The translations under genes and the position numbers were made by a program. The notes beneath the pieces are model-generated. The model was not told where the DNA came from and did no database searches. It saw only the letters and a program-made list of their open reading frames with translations. A stretch of DNA of 64,000 bases from NCBI RefSeq assembly GCF_003966265.1, contig NZ_RXNV01000003.1, forward strand, positions 310,001 through 374,000. The letters are read 5' to 3'. Numbering within the stretch: the first letter of the stretch is position 1; each line of letters begins with the position of its first letter. Of the stretch, positions 1 through 7,960 are shown piece by piece. This stretch comes from Shewanella atlantica. Its GTDB lineage: Bacteria > Pseudomonadota > Gammaproteobacteria > Enterobacterales > Shewanellaceae.

Positions 1-606
1 TACTTCAAGGGCGATGCACTTAAAGATCAGCTTGGCCTTGATAACGGTAAAGTCACCCAGCCTTGGCATGTCGCTAAAGGTATTGCAGCAGATACCAAAG
101 TTAACCTACTCGATAAGAGTGGCCGTCACTTTAATGCTCCTGCGAGTCAGCCACACTACCGTTTAGCCGGTGGTCAGCTGAACTTTATCGACTCTGTAGA
201 AATTGTCGATAATGGCGGCACCGAAGGTCTTGGTTACCTTTACGCTGAGCGCACCATCGATCCGAGTGACTGGTTCTTCCAGTTCCACTTCCATCAAGAT
301 CCGGTTATGCCGGGCTCGCTGGGTGTTGAAGCGATTATCGAAACCATGCAGACTTACGCCATCAGTAAAGATTTAGGCGCCGGATTTAAAAATCCAAAGT
401 TTGGCCAGATCCTGTCGAACATCAAGTGGAAGTACCGTGGACAGATCAACCCGCTGAACAAGCAGATGTCTATGGATGTCAGCATCACATCGGTCAAAGA
501 TGTCGACGGTAAGAAAGTGATCACGGGTAATGCGAGCCTGAGTAAAGATGGTCTTCGCATATACGAAGTGTTTGATATCGCAATCTGCATAGAAGAGGCT
601 CTTTGA
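1..606 (+). CDS. pfaC: Omega-3 polyunsaturated fatty acid synthase subunit PfaC, 3' end (partial)
   Basis: The reading frame is open from the first base, so only the last ~201 residues of a much larger protein are present. The segment contains a FabA-like hot-dog dehydratase domain: the run FHFHQDPVMPGSLG (around residues 95-108 of the fragment) matches the active-site region of beta-hydroxyacyl-ACP dehydratases, with the catalytic His just before the DPVMPG loop. PfaC-type subunits of marine EPA/DHA synthases end with tandem dehydratase domains, and the pfaD gene follows 198 bp downstream, which supports the assignment. Expected role: dehydration steps during iterative, anaerobic-type synthesis of eicosapentaenoic or docosahexaenoic acid in the cytosol. 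Which product is made cannot be told from this fragment. Confidence 0.9.
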   Translation, partial: YFKGDALKDQLGLDNGKVTQPWHVAKGIAADTKVNLLDKSGRHFNAPASQPHYRLAGGQLNFIDSVEIVDNGGTEGLGYLYAERTIDPSDWFFQFHFHQDPVMPGSLGVEAIIETMQTYAISKDLGAGFKNPKFGQILSNIKWKYRGQINPLNKQMSMDVSITSVKDVDGKKVITGNASLSKDGLRIYEVFDIAICIEEAL

Positions 607-804
607 ATTTGAGTTATTGACTGGCTATTTTGCTCAATTTCTGTGTCAAAAGTGCTCACCTATAGTCATAGGCTGCGCGCTTTTTTCGGGAAATTGAGCA
701 AAAGTATCTGCGTCCTAACTCAATTCATAAAACGTACTAGTTAAGTTTGAAAACTCAAACTGATAAAGAACTAAAACAGAAAAGAATTAATTTAAGGGTC
801 AAGA

Positions 805-2433
805 ATGAATCCTACGACAACAAGTGAAAAGCTCTCTCCATGGCCTTGGTCGGTAACCGATGCCAACATCAACTTTGATGTGAACACAATGGAGCAGCAA
901 CTGAAAGACTTCAGCCGTGGCTGCTACATAGTTAACCACAGCGAAAAAGGCACTGGTATCGCCCAAGAGGCAAGCTTAGCATCAGAGCAAGGTGCTAATG
1001 GTAATGCACAACCAGTCAGCGCTTTCGCGCCTGCACTTGGCACCGAAAGCTTAGGTGACAGTAACTTCCGCCGTGTACACGGGGTAAAATACGCCTATTA
1101 TGCCGGTGCGATGGCTAACGGCATCTCATCTGAAGAGCTGGTTATCGCCCTGGGTCAAGCCGGAATTTTATGTTCATTTGGCGCAGCGGGCCTGATACCG
1201 AGTCGTGTCGAAGCGGCAATTAACCGCATTCAAAAAGCCCTGCCAAATGGCCCATACATGTTCAACCTAATCCATAGCCCGAGTGAGCCAGCATTAGAGC
1301 GTGGCAGCGTCGAGCTATTTCTAAAGCATAAGGTCCGCACCGTCGAAGCCTCGGCATTTCTTGGGCTTACGCCACAGATTGTCTACTACCGCGCTGCAGG
1401 TCTGAGCCGTGATGCCCATGGAAACGTGGTTGTCGCTAACAAGGTCATAGCCAAAGTCAGCCGCACCGAAGTGGCTGAAAAATTCATGATGCCCGCGCCG
1501 GCTAAGATGCTACAAAAGCTGGTCGATGACGGCTCTATCACACCAGAGCAGATGGAGCTGGCTCAGCTGGTTCCTATGGCGGATGACATCACCGCCGAAG
1601 CCGATTCAGGTGGTCACACGGATAACCGTCCGTTAGTGACACTACTGCCAACGATTTTGGCGCTTAAAGAGGAGATCCAGGCCAAGTACCAGTACGACAC
1701 ACCAATCCGTGTCGGTTGTGGTGGCGGTGTGGGCACTCCCGATGCGGCGCTGGCAACCTTTAACATGGGCGCAGCCTATATCGTTACCGGTTCTATCAAC
1801 CAGGCCTGTGTCGAAGCCGGTGCCAGCGAGCATACCCGTAAGCTGCTTGCCACAACCGAGATGGCCGATGTAACCATGGCCCCTGCTGCAGATATGTTCG
1901 AGATGGGCGTGAAGCTGCAAGTAGTAAAGCGCGGCACCCTGTTCCCGATGCGCGCTAACAAGCTTTACGAAATCTACACCCGTTATGACTCTATCGAAGC
2001 GATTCCGAGTGACGAGCGTGAGAAGCTTGAGAAGCAGGTATTCCGTTCATCGCTTGATGATATCTGGGCCGGCACTGTGGCTCACTTTAACGAGCGTGAC
2101 CCTAAGCAGATCGAACGCGCCGAGGGCAACCCCAAGCGTAAGATGGCGCTTATCTTCCGCTGGTATCTCGGGCTTTCGAGCCGCTGGTCTAATTCAGGCG
2201 AAGCGGGTCGTGAGATGGATTACCAGATCTGGGCAGGTCCGGCACTGGGCGCATTTAACCAGTGGGCCAAGGGCAGCTACTTAGATAACTACCAGGACCG
2301 TAATGCAGTCGATCTGGCTAAGCACCTGATGTATGGCGCCGCTTACTTGAACCGCGTTAACTCGCTGACCGCTCAAGGAGTGAAGTTGCCAACTGAGCTA
2401 CTGCGCTGGAAGCCGACACAGAGGATGGCTTAA
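805..2433 (+). CDS. pfaD: PfaD, trans-acting enoyl reductase of PUFA synthase
   Basis: A 542-residue protein, normal length for PfaD, the flavin-dependent enoyl reductase that acts in trans on the PUFA synthase. It has a TIM-barrel 2-nitropropane dioxygenase-like fold: an N-terminal section containing FGAAGLIPSRVEAAI, then a glycine-rich phosphate-binding stretch (GCGGGVGTPDAALA, about residue 302) and GAAYIVTGSINQACVEAG. The start at 805 is preceded by an AAGGGTCAAGA ribosome-binding sequence. It follows pfaC in the canonical pfaABCD order. The downstream region holds short repeats and a strong terminator at 2587-2638, so pfaD is the last gene of the operon. Its reduction step sets the pattern of saturated carbons in the product. 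Confidence 0.93.
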   Translation: MNPTTTSEKLSPWPWSVTDANINFDVNTMEQQLKDFSRGCYIVNHSEKGTGIAQEASLASEQGANGNAQPVSAFAPALGTESLGDSNFRRVHGVKYAYYAGAMANGISSEELVIALGQAGILCSFGAAGLIPSRVEAAINRIQKALPNGPYMFNLIHSPSEPALERGSVELFLKHKVRTVEASAFLGLTPQIVYYRAAGLSRDAHGNVVVANKVIAKVSRTEVAEKFMMPAPAKMLQKLVDDGSITPEQMELAQLVPMADDITAEADSGGHTDNRPLVTLLPTILALKEEIQAKYQYDTPIRVGCGGGVGTPDAALATFNMGAAYIVTGSINQACVEAGASEHTRKLLATTEMADVTMAPAADMFEMGVKLQVVKRGTLFPMRANKLYEIYTRYDSIEAIPSDEREKLEKQVFRSSLDDIWAGTVAHFNERDPKQIERAEGNPKRKMALIFRWYLGLSSRWSNSGEAGREMDYQIWAGPALGAFNQWAKGSYLDNYQDRNAVDLAKHLMYGAAYLNRVNSLTAQGVKLPTELLRWKPTQRMA

Positions 2434-2482
2434 AGCTAAGAAGTCGCGAGGGAAAGCAGTTTCGAGTTGCGAGGAAAGGTCT

Positions 2483-2545
2483 CAGCCTTGAGCGGCTCTT
2501 ATAGATAGCCCTGAGCGGTTTTTTGAAGAATGTCAGCCCTGAGCG
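2483..2545 (+). repeat. Short tandem-like array of AGCC(C/T)TGAGCG, three copies
   Basis: The 11-12-mer (c)agcc(c/t)tgagcg occurs at 2483-2494, 2506-2517 and 2534-2545, spaced 23 and 28 bp, between pfaD and its terminator. The spacers between copies differ. The same word recurs four times at 7858-7940 with nearly the same 22/27 bp spacing, so this is a small repeat family and not a chance match. Confidence 0.7.
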
Positions 2546-2586
2546 GCTTTTAGAAAAAGAGAAGTTTTAAGCTGTAAGAGAAAGCA

Positions 2587-2638
2587 AAAGCCATCGGGCA
2601 CTTCTTACCTGGATAGAAGTAGTGCCGATGGCTTTTTT
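2587..2638 (+). terminator. Rho-independent terminator after pfaD
   Basis: Long stem (AAAGCCATCGG-GCACTTCT pairing with AGAAGTAGTGCCGATGGCTTT) followed by TTTTTT. It closes the pfa operon. The upstream A-tract could also let it serve the convergent gene ending at 2682. Confidence 0.85.
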
Positions 2639-2681
2639 GTCTTAACCAAACCATTATGAGTTAAACACCATGCTTTAAATT

Positions 2682-3491
2682 TCACCCCAGCTCTCCTTCT
2701 ACACTTGTTACTTGCTGGCACGGCATATCTGATACCTTTGGCTCATATTCATCACCTAATAATTCATAAAGCATGTTCTGAGCGCTATAGTAAGCCTCAA
2801 ACCGCTCTGTTGTGTTTAAGTACTTATACTGGTAACCGAAGAAGCTTTCTTGAGAACGAATTTTTTGTCGAACACAAACTTGCATTGCGACGAGATAATC
2901 AGCAAGTAAAGCTGCATCATCAATGGATACTTCGCTGATATCCATTGAAGCCAAATTCAATAATTTTTGGTAAATTTTTCCAGCCTTAAATCCAAGCATA
3001 CGTAACACAGGATCCGTATGCTTCATAACTACAAATACTTCATAATCATCTCTCACACCATCAAAATTAGAGTCGACTCCATCGATCGTCTTTGATGTAT
3101 CATCTTGATAGAGTATAGGAAGCTCATATCCGATAGCGGGATGGGTAAATTCTTCCCATTGATACTTACTGAAATGACTACCAGGTTTCGAAAAGCCCAA
3201 CCGCTTTACAAAATAGAACTTCCGTTCAATAGCAACTGAATCGCCAAGAAGATAGAGTTGACCGGGCTGCCATTCCTTAATACCAGTCAAAGCTACCGGA
3301 GACCATATCCATCGAGAATCTGATGGTTCAATATTGGAACTCGGTAGAACTGAAACCCAAATTCGATGACTGTGAGCAACGATTTCACTTCTCTTATATC
3401 TCCTGTCACCATTAAATTTTTCATAATCTTGATAATCAAGAGCATAAATCTGCGCAGAAAAAGCAAGAAAAAAAAATAATATCCTTATCAT
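2682..3491 (-). CDS. Secreted hypothetical protein with carbohydrate-binding-like module
   Basis: A 269-residue protein with a short hydrophobic signal peptide (MIRILFFFLAFSAQIYA). Residues ~70-115 (W.PGQLYLLGDSV......YFVKRLGFSKPGSH....W) resemble the W-x-Y-GD-V pattern of chitin/cellulose-binding CBM5/12 modules. Around residue 140 a DGVDSNFDGVRDDYE stretch looks like a calcium-binding thrombospondin-3/dockerin-type loop. The remainder is helical and unassigned. No enzyme motif was found. The gene faces pfaD convergently and stands alone. Base composition is more AT-rich than its neighbours, which may point to acquisition, but this is only an impression. The function is unknown; the module calls are tentative. 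Confidence 0.6.
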   Translation of the reverse strand: MIRILFFFLAFSAQIYALDYQDYEKFNGDRRYKRSEIVAHSHRIWVSVLPSSNIEPSDSRWIWSPVALTGIKEWQPGQLYLLGDSVAIERKFYFVKRLGFSKPGSHFSKYQWEEFTHPAIGYELPILYQDDTSKTIDGVDSNFDGVRDDYEVFVVMKHTDPVLRMLGFKAGKIYQKLLNLASMDISEVSIDDAALLADYLVAMQVCVRQKIRSQESFFGYQYKYLNTTERFEAYYSAQNMLYELLGDEYEPKVSDMPCQQVTSVEGELG

Positions 3492-3919
3492 TTTATAAAT
3501 GCCTTTTAGTCAAAACATCCATTTAGTTCAAAGAGCTTGAGCCTATGACAAAAAATAACTTAATCAGCACAACCTGCACTAGGACAGCTCCGTTAATACC
3601 AAAACACACGCTAGTAAGCTTATCCTTTCGACCTCCAACTCCTATATGAAAAGATGATTATGAATTTTTAATAGCCAAACCTAATTTTGCAGTTTTCTCA
3701 CCAGCAAAAAATAACGATAGAAATCGAAAAAACGGAATATAACCGAGCGTAATTTGCTGATTAAGGGCATGCAGAAAGACTTTTCATATGGCAGGAGACT
3801 CGTCCGTGAGTGATTTAAAAAGCCTAGTATTAGAAATCTAATTGCGCGAACTTATCATTCATTTTAGCAAGATAAAGGGGCCTGTTCCTTTTATCTGATT
3901 ATTTCATTAACTGCTTCAG
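3492..3919. other. Intergenic gap with no recognised gene
   Basis: AT-rich stretch between two minus-strand genes. It must include the promoter of the secreted protein that starts at 3491. I see no convincing coding frame, RNA gene or strong hairpin. Confidence 0.5.
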
Positions 3920-4729
3920 TTACTCATCACCCAGACTCATTGCCTCTTTGATTTCGTCACTGCCGAACCCTTTACGGGACAGATACGCATAGGCCTTCGA
4001 TTTATCTTTATAGTCCGACAGGTCATAGCGCTTTTTAGCCAGCTCATTTTTACAGCTTTGATAGAAATCGACCTCGCCTGTGAGCGATAATTGGTACAAG
4101 GTCTCTTCGAAGTCGCTCACATCGATCAGCCGCTGTTTTAGCTCCTGCAGGATGAGGGTTTCGCCCTTGCCTTTGTTAAATAGTTTGATGATTTCAGTGG
4201 TTAAGTCGGCCTTGTCTGCTTTTACGGCTAATTTACTGCGCAGTGTTTCACGTTCCGGGTGTTGTGACAGTGCGTGGTCAATTTCTACCCGAGAAAAGCC
4301 TTTGGTGGTCATCATGGCATAGACTTTTTCTCGCGTAGTACCGTAAAAGTTCTCATATTTGCTTAACAGCCTGGATGTCGCCATCTTATAGGAATCGACA
4401 TTTTGCTCGCCCATCACCTGCTCTATTGCGGTATCAATCTCAGTAACGGCGATGCCTCGCCGTTGTAACTTACGTCTTATCGCGCCTTTACCTATTTCAT
4501 GACTGAAGGCCAGCTCGCAATAGCGCACAGCAAAGTCGTAGTCACTTTTTAAGTAACCATTTTCTATCAGGTTAGCGAGTACGGTCTCAATCCACTCCAG
4601 GTTTTCGGTTTTACGTTCAAGCTTGGCGCGAATTTCATTGATGGTAAAATCTTGCTGGCCAAGGTGCCAATAGGCACTACTGAAAACGTTGTCGATGGTT
4701 TTGGCTTGACGTAGTGGTGGGCGCTGCAT
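3920..4729 (-). CDS. RecX-family protein, long form
   Basis: A 269-residue, highly charged, all-helical protein built of RecX-like three-helix repeats. Examples are FTINEIRAKLERK...WIETVLANLIENGYLKSDYDFAVRYCE near the N terminus, KVYAMMTTKGFSRVEIDHALS in the middle, and KAYAYLSRKGFGSDEIKEAMS at the C terminus. Classical RecX, which binds the RecA filament and limits its growth, is about 150-170 residues, so this protein carries extra repeats. There is no recA beside it, so it is more likely a RecX paralogue than the housekeeping recX. A role in RecA modulation is inferred from the family only. The region just upstream (4741-4803) has a second degenerate copy near 6155-6217. Confidence 0.7.
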   Translation of the reverse strand: MQRPPLRQAKTIDNVFSSAYWHLGQQDFTINEIRAKLERKTENLEWIETVLANLIENGYLKSDYDFAVRYCELAFSHEIGKGAIRRKLQRRGIAVTEIDTAIEQVMGEQNVDSYKMATSRLLSKYENFYGTTREKVYAMMTTKGFSRVEIDHALSQHPERETLRSKLAVKADKADLTTEIIKLFNKGKGETLILQELKQRLIDVSDFEETLYQLSLTGEVDFYQSCKNELAKKRYDLSDYKDKSKAYAYLSRKGFGSDEIKEAMSLGDE

Positions 4730-4740
4730 AACAAATTGAT

Positions 4741-4803
4741 CTTAATTAAAAAGTAACCAAAAGCAGTGTAGCAGATCACCGCGTTGTTGAGTACGCGCTA
4801 GAC
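4741..4803. repeat. About 60-bp dispersed direct repeat, copy 1 (upstream of recX-like gene)
   Basis: The segment from ttaattaaaaagt to the shared word GTTGTTGAGTACGCGC is repeated with some mismatches at 6155-6217 in the same orientation. This copy lies immediately upstream of the recX-like gene and probably includes its promoter. Confidence 0.75.
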
Positions 4804-4900
4804 CTCTTTGTGTCAGGGCCGTTGTGCTTGAATACGATTTGAGAACAAGCCAAATATGTCTTAGTTATTGTTAATAATTGGTTAGATTGGTTTGATTGGC

Positions 4901-4925
4901 TTTTTTGCCCCTACGGATTAGGGGC
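4901..4925 (-). terminator. Terminator for the 172-residue secreted protein gene
   Basis: On the minus strand AGCCCCTA-atccg-TAGGGGC is followed by AAAAAAG on the plus-strand complement, i.e. a hairpin with a T run in the minus-strand transcript sense. It sits 4 bp after an alternative-frame stop at 4929-4931, which is relevant to a possible frameshift in the gene upstream. Confidence 0.6.
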
Positions 4926-4998
4926 TGATTACTGACGATATATAAAACCTACAATTACTAATACGAAAACAGCAGGACTCCACCGTTCTGGCGAAGTA

Positions 4999-5517
4999 TC
5001 ACTTAAGTTGCCCCACCACATCTTTGCGACAAAACAGCTGGTAAAAATCACCACCGTTCCAAGGCGGTGTATACCGAGATATGCACCCGTACCCTTCCTC
5101 CCAGAGGCTCTTTCCAAGTGAAATAATCGCCAATGCTGGTTCACCCTGGCTTTCAGCTGTGGTACAAGAGATCAAGGCTCCACGCATCTTCCTTGGGGAA
5201 AGGTGTAACATCGGGCTGCCTTTCAAATCTGCGAAAAATCCTGATACAAATCCGCTACTTTGGATCTTATTACACCTTTTAGTACTTCCTTTGATCGTAA
5301 ACATAAGGTCTATAACATCGTCTTTGTCTACTTCGTCAAAATCCGTGTCATCTTTGAAACTCAAAGTTAGCGAAACAGGTTCGTAGTTTGTGTAATTCTC
5401 ATTCACATATTCACTTGTGGGTGTAATATCGAACTCGTAGGTTTTAGCTGCGTAGGTGGTCGATGACACACTTAGAAGTGTAAATATCATAACCGATTTA
5501 AATAATTTGAAACTCAT
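4999..5517 (-). CDS. Secreted hypothetical protein, possibly frameshifted at its C terminus
   Basis: A 172-residue protein with a clear signal peptide (MSFKLFKSVMIFTLLSVSSTTYA, cleavage after AYA/A). The mature part is Asp-rich early (DDTDFDEVDKDDVIDLMF), then carries four cysteines that could form disulfides. I recognise no family. The annotated stop at 4999 follows a GGGG run. Removing one G would join the frame to ...NLSDTSPERWSPAVFVLVIVGFIYRQ, ending at 4929 with a hydrophobic tail, right before the terminator. The intact protein may therefore be ~195 residues with a C-terminal membrane or sorting segment. This could be real divergence, a sequencing error or chance. Confidence 0.6.
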   Translation of the reverse strand: MSFKLFKSVMIFTLLSVSSTTYAAKTYEFDITPTSEYVNENYTNYEPVSLTLSFKDDTDFDEVDKDDVIDLMFTIKGSTKRCNKIQSSGFVSGFFADLKGSPMLHLSPRKMRGALISCTTAESQGEPALAIISLGKSLWEEGYGCISRYTPPWNGGDFYQLFCRKDVVGQLK

Positions 5518-6441
5518 TGCTCACCCTTCAATTAATCTGTGGGGGAAAGTCCTCTTCGATACAATTCTATAACAAAAAACAAATGAAGTCAGAGAAAACT
5601 TTTTAGGAGAGTTGATTGGCACATTATCGATTGGCTTCTTCCCTAAATGGCATGTTCGATGATTGAGTTCGAGTTTCCCTAGCTAAGCCCACAAGTGGTC
5701 ATACGTCAATCTAATTTGTAGGTTGAACTCAATACAAGCATTAAACCTAAGATCATGAATTAGAAGCCAAACCTAACAACTTAAATCAGCGCACTGCTTG
5801 GGCTGGGTTATGCCCCCGACCAGCAGATGATAAGTCACAATGGAGGTATGAACGTCAAAAAAAACCATCAATAACCACTCAGTCCAACGCGACTGAAGCA
5901 AACACTAAGGCATACCAAACCTTCATTACAAAAGCCAACAAACTCTAAGCAGAAACGAGTTAACTTCTACCGGAAATGATTCCTATGACCCACAGTCAGC
6001 ACATGTGCAGATACTGGGTTATAAAAGCGCAAATACTTAACATTTAAGTTCTAAGCTTCAATACAGAAATCTGTAGCTTTTAAGTAAACATCATGACTTA
6101 AAGAGCTCGCAGAATCTAATCTCCCCCGTTGAAAGTTTCGCTTCTCAGAAGTCGCTCTTAAATTAAAAAGTTACCAGAGCAGTCTAGCAGCTCCCCACGT
6201 TGTTGAGTACGCGCGATACTGAACCGGCACCACTTTACCAGGCACCTTCAATCAGGTGGTCAAACTTAGCGTGCTTTTAAACAAAAAGCCTAACTAACGC
6301 TTACCTCACGCTTACCGTTTGTCTAAATGGTGATCTGACGCCAAGTCGCAGCTGTGTGTTTAATAGATAATTCTTTTAGTATGTAAATAACTTGTTTAGA
6401 TAGAAAAAGATCTGGTTTGTTTAGTAAGGAAGCAGCACTCT
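5518..6441. other. Long intergenic region holding a degenerate repeat
   Basis: Over 900 bases between divergent genes with no convincing open frame on either strand. The only structure seen is the second copy (6155-6217) of the repeat that lies upstream of the recX-like gene. The rest could be decayed sequence. The last ~150 bp must hold the promoter of the SLC13 transporter gene, which has an AAGGAAGCAG ribosome-binding site at about 6425-6434. Confidence 0.5.
6155..6217. repeat. About 60-bp dispersed direct repeat, copy 2
   Basis: Degenerate copy of 4741-4803: CTTAAATTAAAAAGTTACC...AGCAGTCTAGCAG...GTTGTTGAGTACGCGC. No recX-like coding sequence follows it, so it is either the upstream stub of a lost paralogue or a small mobile repeat. 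Confidence 0.7.
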
Positions 6442-7866
6442 ATGCGCCAATACTTGAAGTACATAATCCCCATTCTTATCCCTCTGATTGTTTTATCCCT
6501 TCCCACCAGCTTTTTCCCTCTTGATGGTTTAACGATCATACAACAGCGAGTGATTGCAATATTTCTATTGGCGGCACTGTGTTGGGTGATGGAGCCTATT
6601 CCAATTTACGCCACATCCGTGGTTATTATCGTATTAGAGTTATTGCTGCTGTCCGATAAAGGCTTCATTCTTTTTCGCTTAGCCGAAGATCAAAGTAACT
6701 TTGGCGAATTGTTAAAATACAACGAGATAATGGCGACCTTTGCAAGTCCAATCATTATGCTGTTTCTTGGTGGTTTCTTCTTAGCGATGGCGGCAACCAA
6801 ATATCGTTTGGATATCAACTTGGCCAGGGTGTTATTAAAGCCGTTTGGCAATGAACCTCGCTTTGTGATGCTAGGTTTAATGTTGATCACCGGCATCTTT
6901 TCGATGTTCATGTCAAACACCGCCACCACTGCGATGATGCTGTCAATTTTAACCCCGGTCATCGCGCTGTTTGGTCCCAAAGATCCCGGTAAAATTGCGT
7001 TTGCATTATGCATTCCTGTGGCTGCCAATATTGGGGGTATCGGCACCCCAATCGGAACCCCTCCTAATGCAATTGCGCTTAAATATTTAGTGGATGATAA
7101 CCTTATTACCTTTGGTGAATGGATGATGTTTGGTGTGCCATTTGTAGTGGTGATGATGACCGCATCCTGGTTCCTGATTAACCATCTTTTTCCCGCTAAG
7201 CAAGAGAAGATAGAGCTTAAAATAAAAGGAAAATTTTTAAAGACACCAAAAGCATTAACCGTTTACGTCACCTTCATTATGACCATAGGATTATGGTTGA
7301 TGGGGTCTCGTCATGGTATGAACTCTTACACCGTTGCCTTGATCCCTGTAGCCATCTTCTCTCTAACCGGCATTATCAATAAAGAGGATCTTAAGAAGAT
7401 CTCCTGGGATGTTTTATGGTTGGTTTCGGGGGGGATCGCATTAGGGCTCGCGCTCGATAAAACGGGGCTGGCACGCTTGGTGGTGCACAGTATTCCATTT
7501 GATGCCTTCTCACCATATGTGGTATTGCTAGGTGCGGCGACCTTGTGTTTGATCATGGCTAACTTCATGTCCCATACGGCTACCGCGAACTTGTTAATGC
7601 CAATTATGGCGGCTTTAGGTACGTCTATGACATCCTTAACGCCGCTCGGAGGTGAGATAACATTGATCTTAGTCGTTACCTTCGCCGCTTCGCTCGGTAT
7701 GTCGTTACCAATTAGTACGCCACCGAACGCGTTGGCACATGCAACAGGCCACGTTCAGACCAACCAGATGGCAAAGATTGGGGTCATTCTTGGCGTACTG
7801 GGTGTCTCACTGAGCTTTGTGATGGTGTGGGTCTTGAACATCACAGGTTTTATTGGACAGCCCTGA
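6442..7866 (+). CDS. SLC13/DASS-family sodium-coupled anion transporter
   Basis: A 474-residue polytopic inner-membrane protein of normal length for the divalent anion:sodium symporter family, which carries dicarboxylates, citrate or sulfate. Both halves of the inverted repeat are visible: SNTATTAMM at ~residue 158 and SHTATANLL at ~376 (the SNT-type substrate/sodium motifs), each followed by a TPPN loop (GTPIGTPPN ~200; ISTPPN ~423). Position 2 of the second motif is His, not Asn. Substrate cannot be assigned; a C4-dicarboxylate or similar anion is most likely. The stop codon lies inside the first copy of a short repeat array. A histidine kinase gene follows 94 bp downstream on the same strand, suggesting linked regulation. 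Confidence 0.85.
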   Translation: MRQYLKYIIPILIPLIVLSLPTSFFPLDGLTIIQQRVIAIFLLAALCWVMEPIPIYATSVVIIVLELLLLSDKGFILFRLAEDQSNFGELLKYNEIMATFASPIIMLFLGGFFLAMAATKYRLDINLARVLLKPFGNEPRFVMLGLMLITGIFSMFMSNTATTAMMLSILTPVIALFGPKDPGKIAFALCIPVAANIGGIGTPIGTPPNAIALKYLVDDNLITFGEWMMFGVPFVVVMMTASWFLINHLFPAKQEKIELKIKGKFLKTPKALTVYVTFIMTIGLWLMGSRHGMNSYTVALIPVAIFSLTGIINKEDLKKISWDVLWLVSGGIALGLALDKTGLARLVVHSIPFDAFSPYVVLLGAATLCLIMANFMSHTATANLLMPIMAALGTSMTSLTPLGGEITLILVVTFAASLGMSLPISTPPNALAHATGHVQTNQMAKIGVILGVLGVSLSFVMVWVLNITGFIGQP

Positions 7867-7940
7867 GCGACTGTTTTATCAGCCCTGAGCGTCTGTTATA
7901 AATAGTCAGCCTTGAGCGTAACGGATAGCAGCCCTGAGCA
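7858..7940 (+). repeat. Short tandem-like array of CAGCC(C/T)TGAGC(G), four copies
   Basis: Copies at 7858-7869, 7880-7891, 7907-7918 and 7929-7940 (the last ending in a instead of g), spaced 22, 27 and 22 bp. The first overlaps the SLC13 stop codon (the TGA lies within the repeat). Same element as 2483-2545. Confidence 0.75.
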
Positions 7941-7960
7941 ATATTCTTTAGAGAAAAGCA

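Noticed and set aside
4999..5144. Treating the alternative frame here as a separate 71-residue gene
   Set aside because: It overlaps a better-supported gene; only its last ~28 codons make sense as that gene's possible frameshifted tail.
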